Shown in pieces: positions 1 through 6,395 of a stretch of 11,247 nucleotides of DNA (position 1 is its first letter; each line of letters starts with the position of its first letter). The stretch covers positions 1-11,247 of the forward strand of contig CAZMNB010000037.1 of the NCBI GenBank assembly GCA_964567545.1, in the 5' to 3' direction. A program made the position numbers and the translations under genes. Under the pieces are notes generated by a model. It searched no databases, was not told where the DNA came from, and worked only from the letters and a program-made list of their open reading frames with translations. This stretch comes from UBA7398 sp964567545 (GTDB lineage: Bacteria; Actinomycetota; Actinomycetes; Nanopelagicales; Nanopelagicaceae).

Positions 1-271
1 AGCCGGTCTAGATCGCGAGATTTGGCAATGTCCAGTTGTATTACTTGCAGATGTTCGAAGCGTCGGCGTCCAAGGAGATGGCAGAACCTATGGCCATCCA
101 ATTGTGCTTCGACCAGTTTCAAGTGAAGATGCAATGACGGCAGATTGGTCAAGACTTCCTTACGAAGTTTTAGCCAAAATTTCAAACAGAATTACAAACG
201 AAGTAAATGAAGTAAATCGAGTGGTACTAGATATAACTAGTAAACCACCGGGAACTATTGAGTGGGAGTGA
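1..271 (+). CDS. guaA: GMP synthase (glutamine-hydrolysing), C-terminal fragment
   Basis: This is the last 89 codons of a gene that begins left of the window, read in the frame starting at base 2. GMP synthase aminates XMP to GMP using ATP and glutamine, the last step of cytosolic guanine nucleotide synthesis. The fragment belongs to the C-terminal dimerisation and XMP-binding domain. It shows the family hallmarks VGVQGDGRTYGHP and IVLRPVSSEDAMTADW, and it ends in the near-invariant tail KPPGTIEWE. The tail is intact and ends at a TGA (269-271), so the gene is cut only by the window edge. The next gene starts 2 bp after the stop, so the two are probably co-transcribed and translationally coupled. 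Identity is secure from the C-terminal motifs; the glutaminase and ATP-pyrophosphatase domains are out of view. Confidence 0.96.
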   Translation, partial: AGLDREIWQCPVVLLADVRSVGVQGDGRTYGHPIVLRPVSSEDAMTADWSRLPYEVLAKISNRITNEVNEVNRVVLDITSKPPGTIEWE

Positions 272-273
272 GA

Positions 274-930
274 ATGAAGCGAGTAGTAACGGCAACTACA
301 ATTGCCATAGTTCTTTTAGCACCACTTCCATCATTTGCAAACCCTAAAATTAATAATGCTTCTGAAACTCAAATCAAATGTACTTCCACAAAAGCAGTTG
401 CACATGCCGCACCTAAAATAACTCCGCCAACGGCGTTGTTAAAGAAACCAATTAAATCAATAACTTTTGTGACAAATTGTGGAAATATCGTGGTTGAACC
501 GCTTAATAATTTAGCCCCGCTTACGGTTACTGCAATCACTGCACTTGCAAAAGGAGGTTTTTACAATCGCAGCCTCTGTCATAGAATGATGAACGACGGC
601 GCTTACTTCCTGCAATGTGGCGACCCAACCGCATCTGGTTTTGGCGGACCAGCATGGCAACCATACGCAGATGAGAATTTACCCTTTGATGGCCCAGCAA
701 ATTACCCAGCTGGCACTGTTGCTATGGCCAATTCTGGCCCGAATACAAATGGCAGCCAATTCTTTCTGGTTTATCAAGATACCCAATTTGATCCTAATTA
801 CACGATCTGGGGAAAAATTACTGCTGGGTTAAATATTGTTAAAGCTGTTGGAAATGGTGGCGTCAAAGGCGGTGGTTCAGTTGGAACCCCTGCAATTAAG
901 ATTGCAATTGAAAGGGTAATTGTTAATTAA
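274..930 (+). CDS. Secreted cyclophilin-type peptidyl-prolyl cis-trans isomerase
   Basis: A 218-residue exported proline isomerase that would catalyse cis/trans isomerisation of X-Pro bonds and help fold proteins outside the membrane. Residues 1-22 form a signal peptide: MKR, a hydrophobic core, then SFA before Asn23, a good type I cleavage site. A low-complexity Lys/Ala/Pro linker follows to about residue 60, then the cyclophilin fold from about 63 to 217. Visible active-site elements are His103-Arg104 (the catalytic Arg), Gln114 in the LQCGDPT segment, Ala152-Asn153, and NGSQFF at 159-164. The tryptophan of CypA that contacts cyclosporin is replaced by Phe172, as is common in bacteria. Four cysteines (36, 69, 102, 115) in the mature part could form disulfides. 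I chose ATG 274 because GGAG at 265-268 is 5 nt upstream and the signal peptide begins there; in-frame GTG codons at 262 and 268 overlap guaA and are less likely. It lies directly behind guaA. Confidence 0.9.
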   Translation: MKRVVTATTIAIVLLAPLPSFANPKINNASETQIKCTSTKAVAHAAPKITPPTALLKKPIKSITFVTNCGNIVVEPLNNLAPLTVTAITALAKGGFYNRSLCHRMMNDGAYFLQCGDPTASGFGGPAWQPYADENLPFDGPANYPAGTVAMANSGPNTNGSQFFLVYQDTQFDPNYTIWGKITAGLNIVKAVGNGGVKGGGSVGTPAIKIAIERVIVN

Positions 931-1658
931 TTAGTATTTACTATTTTAAATACTTCAGCAACTCTACCTTCAGCCAAGCCATTTGCTTGTGCATTCCGCT
1001 CACCCCAAGACCTAACCATGTTTTCTAGCTCTGCATTATGCGCAGTTTGACTTACATGGGCTTTCAGCGCCGCCATTTTTTTTGGAAAAGTCTCAGTAAC
1101 GTCAATAAAATAATCTGGACTTGGTGATGCCATCACCCAGACCTCTTTTACACGCCAAGGTTCGATGCCTTCAGCTTTTAATTCCGGGAATGCAAAAGGA
1201 TTTCTCGCATCGGGATAAACAGCTTGGATAGCCGCTTCACCTGCTGCTAAGTGATCGGGATGTGATGCGCCAATTCGTTCCCAATTTCGTTCGGGTGATT
1301 GAATAACCATGCGGTCTGGTTTTGCAATACGAATAGCTTTAACGATATCGCGACGTAATTGAATAGTTGGTTCTAACCATCCATCTCGGTAATTTAAGAA
1401 AGTTATATCATTGACGCCAAGCGCGGCACCGGCGTTACGTTGTTCTTGCTGTCTAACGCGCGGCATATCTGCAAGCGGAACATCGGACTCTTCGCCACCT
1501 TGATCACCATTGGTGCAGATGCAATATGCAACTTCGATTCCAGCCTCGATCCATTTTGCAATGGTGCCACCAGCGCCGAAATCACAATCATCAGGATGGG
1601 CAGTAACAACTAGGATTTTCTTGATTTCATTATCTGGTAGCGGAGTAGCAATAGTCAT
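927..1658 (-). CDS. PIG-L/LmbE-family metal-dependent deacetylase
   Basis: A 243-residue cytoplasmic protein of the PIG-L/LmbE family, zinc enzymes that remove acetyl groups from N-acetylglucosamine-like or related substrates. The zinc-site motif AHPDD is at residues 20-24 within a GAGGT-containing loop, and the second metal/catalytic cluster SHPDH is at 132-136. A GDQGGEE segment (51-57) and the NYRDG strand end (89-93) are also typical. The length is normal for the family. The fifth motif position, often Glu in MshB and Mca (AHPDDE), is Cys25 here, so I do not assign it to mycothiol synthesis; the substrate is unknown. The start ATG at 1658 is supported by AGAGGA 7 nt upstream on this strand (plus-strand 1666-1671). 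It is the only minus-strand gene in the window. Its stop overlaps the stop of the cyclophilin gene, and its start abuts the first possible pcrA start. Confidence 0.88.
   Translation of the reverse strand: MTIATPLPDNEIKKILVVTAHPDDCDFGAGGTIAKWIEAGIEVAYCICTNGDQGGEESDVPLADMPRVRQQEQRNAGAALGVNDITFLNYRDGWLEPTIQLRRDIVKAIRIAKPDRMVIQSPERNWERIGASHPDHLAAGEAAIQAVYPDARNPFAFPELKAEGIEPWRVKEVWVMASPSPDYFIDVTETFPKKMAALKAHVSQTAHNAELENMVRSWGERNAQANGLAEGRVAEVFKIVNTN
933..954. repeat. Perfect 8-bp A/T-rich inverted repeat at a convergent gene junction
   Basis: AGTATTTA (933-940) pairs exactly with TAAATACT (947-954) around a 6-nt loop. It lies within the last codons of the deacetylase gene and 2 bp after the cyclophilin stop. 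Only one of the eight pairs is G:C, and no clean run of T follows on either strand, so it is at best a weak bidirectional terminator for the two converging transcripts. Confidence 0.35.
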
Positions 1659-3944
1659 TTGCCAATCCTCTCAGAGGAACGGAGCCGAGTCATATCAGCG
1701 CCCGCCGATAGACTCCCGCTCGTGCCAAGTTCTGAGCAATTACTTGAAGGGTTAAACCTCCCGCAACAAGCTGCGGTGAAACATCAAGGTGGTCCGCTAT
1801 TGGTAATTGCTGGTGCTGGTTCCGGCAAAACTCGAGTATTAACAAGGCGGATTGCATATTTGATGGCGGCACGAAATGTCGCGCCATTCGAAATTCTCGC
1901 CATTACTTTTACAAATAAAGCAGCTGGCGAAATGAAGGAACGCGTTGCCGAACTTATCGGCGATCGAGCTCGCGCAATGTGGGTCTCCACCTTCCACTCA
2001 GCCTGTGTGCGGATTTTGCGGCAAGAAGCGGTTCGAATTGGATTTTCCAACACTTTTACGATTTACGATCAATCCGATAGTTTGCGGCTAATTACTTTAG
2101 TTTTACGAGATTTGAATTTAGATCCAAAACGATATGCACCGCGGGCTGTGCAGGCTGTAATTTCTAATGCAAAGAACGAACTTTTAGGGCCAGCAGATTT
2201 TGTAAATCAGAGCGCAAACGCATTTGAAGAAGTTGTTGCTGAGGTATATGCGGTTTATCAAAGACGCCTGGCAGATGCTAACTCCATGGATTTCGATGAT
2301 TTGATCGCACGCACTGTTGATGTACTGCGCAGATTTCCCGATGCCAAAATTCGCTACCGCAATCGCTTCAAACATATTCTTATTGATGAATACCAAGACA
2401 CAAACCATGCACAATATGCACTCATTCGCGAATTAGTAGGAATAGAAATTGATGGGATTCCACCAGCGGAACTCTGCGTCGTGGGTGATGCGGATCAATC
2501 TATTTACGGTTTTCGTGGCGCTACGATTCGAAATATTTTACAATTTGAAGCAGATTATCCAGATGCGACCACAATTTTGTTAGAGCAGAATTATCGCTCC
2601 ACGCAAAACATCCTAACTGCTGCAAATGCCGTAATTTCAAAGAACGAAGCTCGGAAAGAAAAAAATCTTTGGTCTGACGCTGGAACTGGCACATTTCTGA
2701 CTGGATTTATCGCCGAAGATGAACATGATGAAGCTGGCTTTGTTAGAGATGAAATTTTCAGATTACAACGTGAAGGTATTTCCAATCCGGGCGATACTGC
2801 GATTTTTTACCGAACAAATGCGCAATCTCGGGTATTTGAAGAAGTTTTTATGCGGGCAACGATCCCTTACAAAGTAGTAGGCGGCGTCCGGTTTTATGAG
2901 CGAAAAGAGGTAAAAGATTTACTTGGCTATTTGAAAGTTCTGCAAAACCCAAACGATGAAGTTTCACTCCGCAGAATCATCAATACACCAAAACGCGGCA
3001 TCGGTGATCGTGCGCTCGATGGCGCTGATGAAATTATGAAGCGCGAAGGGGTATCTTTTTGGAACGCCTTGCTCCGCATAGAAGAAGCCGAACTACCCGC
3101 AAGGGCTGCCACAGCAATTAAGTCATTCGTATCGCTAATTTCTGCGCTCCAAGTTCTAGTGGAAGTAAATACAAAACCATCAGTAATTGCAGCGGCCGTA
3201 TTAGAGCAATCTGGGATGTTAGATGAATTGAAAAATAGTGGTGACCCACAAGATGAAGTTAGAGTGGAAAATCTAGAAGAGTTAGTTGCGGTAGCGGAAG
3301 AATATGAAGAAAGTGAAGTTGATGACGGCGAGGTAATTTCGTTAGCTGGTTTCCTCGAAGATGTTGCGTTAGTTGCGGACTCAGATCAGATTCCAGATGG
3401 GGTTGAACACGGCGGAGTTGTAACTTTAATGACTTTACATACCGCAAAGGGCTTGGAGTTTCCAACAGTATTTCTAACCGGGATGGAAGAAGGAATTTTC
3501 CCGCACTCAAGATCGCTCGGCGATAAGAAAGAATTAGAAGAAGAACGTCGACTTGCATACGTTGGCTTAACTAGAGCCCGAAAACATTTATATTTATCGC
3601 GCGCGGAATATAGATCGGCATGGGGAGCTCCTAATTTCAACCCAGCTTCACGCTTTCTTGATGAAATTCCAGAAGCGATCATTAAGTGGAATCAAACTCC
3701 GGAAAAGAGTTTCACAACTACTAGAACTAAGAAATTCTTATCAACTCCGCCACCTCGCCCAACCGGCAAGAAATCTGTTGTGATGGATTTGAATCCTGGT
3801 GATCGAGTAACTCATGACACTTTTGGTTTAGGGACTGTGATAACCATCTCAGGTGAGGGCGATAAAGCTGAAGCCACGATTGATTTTGGCGGTTACGGTG
3901 AGAAACGGTTATTGCTCCGATATGCGCCAGTAGGTAAGTTATGA
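1659..3944 (+). CDS. pcrA: ATP-dependent DNA helicase UvrD/PcrA (superfamily 1A)
   Basis: A full-length 3'-5' SF1 helicase that unwinds DNA in nucleotide excision repair, strips recombinase filaments, and works at transcription-replication conflicts. In 761-residue numbering: Walker A AGAGSGKT (51-58), motif Ia with AITFTNKAAGEM (81-92), TFHS (111-114), Walker B LIDEYQDT (241-248), motif III GDADQSIYGFRGA (276-288), motif IV QNYRS (310-314), motif V TLMTLHTAKGLEF (589-601) and motif VI YVGLTRAR (634-641). A C-terminal Tudor-like module, the RNA polymerase contact in PcrA, runs from about 712 to 755 (GDRVTHDTFGLGTV onward). All catalytic residues are present. The start is uncertain. TTG 1659 has no usable ribosome-binding site and touches the divergent gene; GTG 1722 would give 740 residues but also lacks one. 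The only well-placed GGAG (1681-1684) points to an ATA at 1692. The core domain is unaffected by the choice. It heads the seven-gene block and overlaps the next gene by ATGA. Confidence 0.95.
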   Translation: MPILSEERSRVISAPADRLPLVPSSEQLLEGLNLPQQAAVKHQGGPLLVIAGAGSGKTRVLTRRIAYLMAARNVAPFEILAITFTNKAAGEMKERVAELIGDRARAMWVSTFHSACVRILRQEAVRIGFSNTFTIYDQSDSLRLITLVLRDLNLDPKRYAPRAVQAVISNAKNELLGPADFVNQSANAFEEVVAEVYAVYQRRLADANSMDFDDLIARTVDVLRRFPDAKIRYRNRFKHILIDEYQDTNHAQYALIRELVGIEIDGIPPAELCVVGDADQSIYGFRGATIRNILQFEADYPDATTILLEQNYRSTQNILTAANAVISKNEARKEKNLWSDAGTGTFLTGFIAEDEHDEAGFVRDEIFRLQREGISNPGDTAIFYRTNAQSRVFEEVFMRATIPYKVVGGVRFYERKEVKDLLGYLKVLQNPNDEVSLRRIINTPKRGIGDRALDGADEIMKREGVSFWNALLRIEEAELPARAATAIKSFVSLISALQVLVEVNTKPSVIAAAVLEQSGMLDELKNSGDPQDEVRVENLEELVAVAEEYEESEVDDGEVISLAGFLEDVALVADSDQIPDGVEHGGVVTLMTLHTAKGLEFPTVFLTGMEEGIFPHSRSLGDKKELEEERRLAYVGLTRARKHLYLSRAEYRSAWGAPNFNPASRFLDEIPEAIIKWNQTPEKSFTTTRTKKFLSTPPPRPTGKKSVVMDLNPGDRVTHDTFGLGTVITISGEGDKAEATIDFGGYGEKRLLLRYAPVGKL
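1666..1678. promoter_or_regulatory. 13-bp palindrome carrying Shine-Dalgarno-like sites on both strands between divergent genes
   Basis: TCCTCT-C-AGAGGA is a perfect palindrome around C1672. Read on the minus strand it supplies the AGAGGA ribosome-binding site 7 nt upstream of the deacetylase ATG. Read on the plus strand it gives the same AGAGGA 13 nt before an in-frame ATA codon of pcrA. It sits exactly where divergent promoters must lie, so it could also be an operator; the sequence alone does not decide. A possible minus-strand -10 (TATGAC, plus-strand 1690-1695) lies just upstream of it for the deacetylase. Confidence 0.4.
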
Positions 3945-4363
3945 GCGTGTCCGACTCCGCTAAGAACTCGCCAATCCGAGTTGTAGTCGCAAAACCTGGG
4001 CTAGATGGTCATGATCGTGGCGCAAAAGTAGTAGCGCGTGCTTTGCGAGACGCTGGTTGCGAAGTTATCTATACCGGCCTTCATCAAACTCCAGAACAAA
4101 TAGTTAGTACTGCCGTGCAAGAAGATGCAGATGCAATTGGACTTTCAATTCTCTCCGGTGCACACATGTCACTATTTGCAAGGATCATTGATTTATTAAA
4201 GAGTGAAAAAGCGGAAGAAATTATTTTATTTGGTGGCGGAATTATTCCGGATGCCGATATAAAATCATTAAAAGATATGGGCGTTGCAGAGATATTTACA
4301 CCAGGAGCACCAACCGAAGAAATCGTTAAATGGCTAAAAGGAGCTGTGCATGGATCTATTTGA
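3941..4363 (+). CDS. Stand-alone cobalamin (B12)-binding domain protein, small subunit type of acyl-CoA mutase
   Basis: A 140-residue protein made almost only of a Rossmann-like cobalamin-binding domain, as at the C-terminus of methylmalonyl-CoA mutase and in the separate small subunits of isobutyryl/ethylmalonyl-type mutases. It would hold adenosylcobalamin for a catalytic large subunit that is not in this window. The base-off/His-on signature DxHxxG is complete (Asp22, His24, Gly27, within KPGLDGHDRGAKVVARAL). The SxL element is at 69-71 (Ser-Ile-Leu) and the glycine turn GGG at 98-100. No substrate-binding TIM barrel is present, which argues against a truncated full mutase: the start is clean and the family of stand-alone domains has this size. 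It overlaps pcrA by 4 bp (ATGA) and sucC by 14 bp, so translation of the three is likely coupled. Methylmalonyl-CoA mutase would make succinyl-CoA, the substrate of SucCD next door. The acyl-CoA specificity cannot be read from this domain. Confidence 0.88.
   Translation: MSVSDSAKNSPIRVVVAKPGLDGHDRGAKVVARALRDAGCEVIYTGLHQTPEQIVSTAVQEDADAIGLSILSGAHMSLFARIIDLLKSEKAEEIILFGGGIIPDADIKSLKDMGVAEIFTPGAPTEEIVKWLKGAVHGSI
4336..4343 (+). promoter_or_regulatory. Strong ribosome-binding site for sucC inside the preceding gene
   Basis: AAAAGGAG ends 6 nt before the ATG at 4350. It is the strongest Shine-Dalgarno match I see in the seven-gene block and fixes the sucC start, even though that places the start 14 bp inside the B12-binding gene. 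Confidence 0.75.
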
Positions 4364-5513
4364 GTACCAGGCACGAGATTTATTTGAAGTACATGGTGTG
4401 CCAGTCCTCAAAGGTGCAGTCGCCACAACTCCAGAAGACGCCTTCGCAGCCGCCGAGTCAATGGGTGGTCGGGTTGTCGTAAAGGCTCAAGTAAAAGTTG
4501 GTGGCCGCGGAAAAGCTGGCGGCGTCAAGCTTGCTGAGAACGCCGAAGATGCGCGCGAAAAAGCAAAAGCAATCCTTGGTATGGATATCAAAGCCCATAC
4601 CGTTCATAAAGTGATGATTGCGCAAGCTGCGCCAATCGAAAGCGAATATTACTTAGCCATTCTGTTGGATCGAGCAAATCGATCATTCTTAGTAATGGCA
4701 TCTGTTTCTGGCGGAATGGAAATTGAAGAAGTTGCACATAAGACCCCAGAGAAATTAGCAAAAGTTAATATCGATCCAAATGTTGGAATATCTGCCGATC
4801 TTGCGCTAGAAATTGTACGCAAGGGTGGCTTTGGCCCAGATGTAGATCGAGCTGTAGCTGAGGTATTAGTTACGCTTTGGAAAACATTCGTAGCTGAAGA
4901 TGCAACTTTGGTTGAAGTAAATCCGCTGGTAAAGACATCAGATGGAAAAATTATTGCACTCGATGGAAAAGTCACTTTGGATGACAATGCCTTATTCCGA
5001 CATGCTAATCATGAAGCGCTAGTTGATCACGATGCCGCTGACCCTTTGGAGGCGCTGGCAAAAGCTAAAGATTTGAACTATGTAAAACTAGATGGCGAAG
5101 TTGGCATAATTGGAAATGGTGCTGGACTTGTTATGAGTACGCTCGATGTTGTCGCTTATGCTGGCGAGAAATTTGGCGGAGTGAAACCTGCGAATTTCTT
5201 AGATATCGGTGGCGGCGCTTCTGCCCAAGTTATGGCAGACGGACTTTCGATCATTTTGGGAGATCCTGCAGTTAAGAGCGTTTTCGTAAACGTTTTTGGT
5301 GGCATCACTTCTTGTGATGCAGTCGCAAACGGCATTGTGCAAGCGCTAGAAATGCTTGGCGCTAAAGCGACAAAACCAATCGTAGTTCGGTTAGATGGTA
5401 ACAATGTTCTGGAAGGGCGGAAAATTTTGAGCGCAGCAGCTCACCCGTTAGTTCAACAACTCGAGACCATGGATGGCGCTGCAAGCCGGGCCGCAGAATT
5501 GGCGGCCAAATAA
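4350..5513 (+). CDS. sucC: Succinyl-CoA synthetase (ligase), beta subunit
   Basis: The 387-residue beta subunit of the TCA-cycle enzyme that converts succinyl-CoA, phosphate and NDP to succinate, CoA and NTP. Residues 1 to about 235 form an ATP-grasp nucleotide-binding domain starting with the typical MDLFEYQARDLFEVHGVPV. The conserved VVVKAQVKVGGRGKAGGVK loop is at 42-60, and VEVNPLVKTSDGKIIALDGK lies near 188-207 with metal-binding Asn and Asp. The C-terminal CoA-ligase domain shows GNGAGLVMSTLD, ANFLDIGGGA and FVNVFGGITSCD, the last being the phosphohistidine-side loop. The length equals the usual 385-395. No residue expected in the family appears missing. ADP versus GDP preference is not clear from what I can see. 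The stop codon overlaps the sucD start in TAATG, so the two subunits are translationally coupled, which suits a 1:1 complex. Confidence 0.97.
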   Translation: MDLFEYQARDLFEVHGVPVLKGAVATTPEDAFAAAESMGGRVVVKAQVKVGGRGKAGGVKLAENAEDAREKAKAILGMDIKAHTVHKVMIAQAAPIESEYYLAILLDRANRSFLVMASVSGGMEIEEVAHKTPEKLAKVNIDPNVGISADLALEIVRKGGFGPDVDRAVAEVLVTLWKTFVAEDATLVEVNPLVKTSDGKIIALDGKVTLDDNALFRHANHEALVDHDAADPLEALAKAKDLNYVKLDGEVGIIGNGAGLVMSTLDVVAYAGEKFGGVKPANFLDIGGGASAQVMADGLSIILGDPAVKSVFVNVFGGITSCDAVANGIVQALEMLGAKATKPIVVRLDGNNVLEGRKILSAAAHPLVQQLETMDGAASRAAELAAK

Positions 5514-6394
5514 TGGCAATCTTCTTAAATCAAGCGAGCAGAGTATTAGTTCAAGGAATGACGGGTTCTGAAGGAACTAAACACAGTAAACGGATGCTTG
5601 CCGCTGGCACAAAAATTGTTGGTGGCGTGACGCCAGGCAAAGGTGGCCAAAGCGTTGAAATTGATGGAACCGTTTTGCCAGTTTTTAATTCGGTTTCTGA
5701 AGCAGTTACAGCAACTGGAGCAAACGCTTCCGTTGTATTTGTGCCACCAAAGTTTGCTAAAGCTGCCGTAATAGATGCGATTGACGCCAATCTTCCATTA
5801 GTCGTTGTAATCACTGAAGGAATACCGGTCCATGACACAGCTGCTTTTTTCGCCTATGCCCAGAGCAAAGGCACGACTCGTTTAATTGGACCTAACTGTC
5901 CCGGCTTAATTAGCCCAGGGCTGTCTAATGTTGGAATTATCCCAGCAGATATAACTGGACCAGGAAAGATCGGTTTAGTTTCTAAATCTGGAACCCTTAC
6001 CTACCAAATGATGTACGAACTTAGAGATTTCGGATTTACCACCGCAGTTGGAATTGGTGGCGACCCAATTATTGGTACAACTCACATAGACTGCTTACGC
6101 GCATTCCAAGACGATCCAGAAACAGAAGCCATCGTGATGATTGGTGAAATCGGTGGCGATGCCGAAGAACGAGCTGCTGCATTCATCAAAGAATATGTAA
6201 CTAAACCAGTCGTTGGATATGTCGCTGGGTTTACCGCCCCAGAAGGAAAGACAATGGGTCACGCTGGCGCAATTGTCTCTGGGTCATCCGGTACTGCGGC
6301 AGCCAAGAAAGATGCATTGGAAGCTGCCGGTGTAAAAGTTGGACAGACACCAAGCGAAGCCGCAGCAATTATGCGCGCAATCTTGAAGGGCTAA
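5513..6394 (+). CDS. sucD: Succinyl-CoA synthetase (ligase), alpha subunit
   Basis: The 293-residue alpha subunit, which binds CoA and carries the phosphohistidine intermediate. The N-terminal CoA-binding Rossmann domain has VLVQGMTGSEGTKHSKRM (11-28) and GGVTPGKGG (37-45). IGPNCPGLISPG is at 125-136, followed by the ligase half with VSKSGTLTYQM (156-166). The phosphorylated histidine is His250 in KTMGHAGAIVSG, in the position of His246 of the Escherichia coli enzyme. Gly-Glu-Ile-Gly-Gly-Asp at 211-216 supplies the power-helix partner loop. The length is normal. It starts on the last base of the sucC stop codon and ends 1 bp before the next start codon, so it is embedded in one transcript with its partner. 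Confidence 0.97.
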   Translation: MAIFLNQASRVLVQGMTGSEGTKHSKRMLAAGTKIVGGVTPGKGGQSVEIDGTVLPVFNSVSEAVTATGANASVVFVPPKFAKAAVIDAIDANLPLVVVITEGIPVHDTAAFFAYAQSKGTTRLIGPNCPGLISPGLSNVGIIPADITGPGKIGLVSKSGTLTYQMMYELRDFGFTTAVGIGGDPIIGTTHIDCLRAFQDDPETEAIVMIGEIGGDAEERAAAFIKEYVTKPVVGYVAGFTAPEGKTMGHAGAIVSGSSGTAAAKKDALEAAGVKVGQTPSEAAAIMRAILKG

Positions 6395-6395
6395 T

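Noticed and set aside
262..273. Longer cyclophilin start at GTG 262 or 268
   Set aside because: It would add residues before the signal peptide and overlap guaA. The GGAG at 265-268 fits ATG 274 instead.
617..832. 71-codon plus-strand frame inside the cyclophilin gene
   Set aside because: It lies wholly within a gene with clear family motifs in another frame and has no recognisable protein features.
1621..1652. Sigma-70-like promoter for pcrA (TTGATT and TAGCAA)
   Set aside because: The spacing of 19 is long and both elements are weak in an A/T-rich coding region, so it is too easily found by chance.
927..1658. Assignment of the deacetylase as MshB or Mca of mycothiol metabolism
   Set aside because: The AHPDDE signature is AHPDDC here and no other mycothiol gene is nearby; the evidence supports only the family.
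4649..4987. 112-codon minus-strand frame opposite sucC
   Set aside because: Ser/Thr-rich shadow translation of a highly conserved gene, with no motif.
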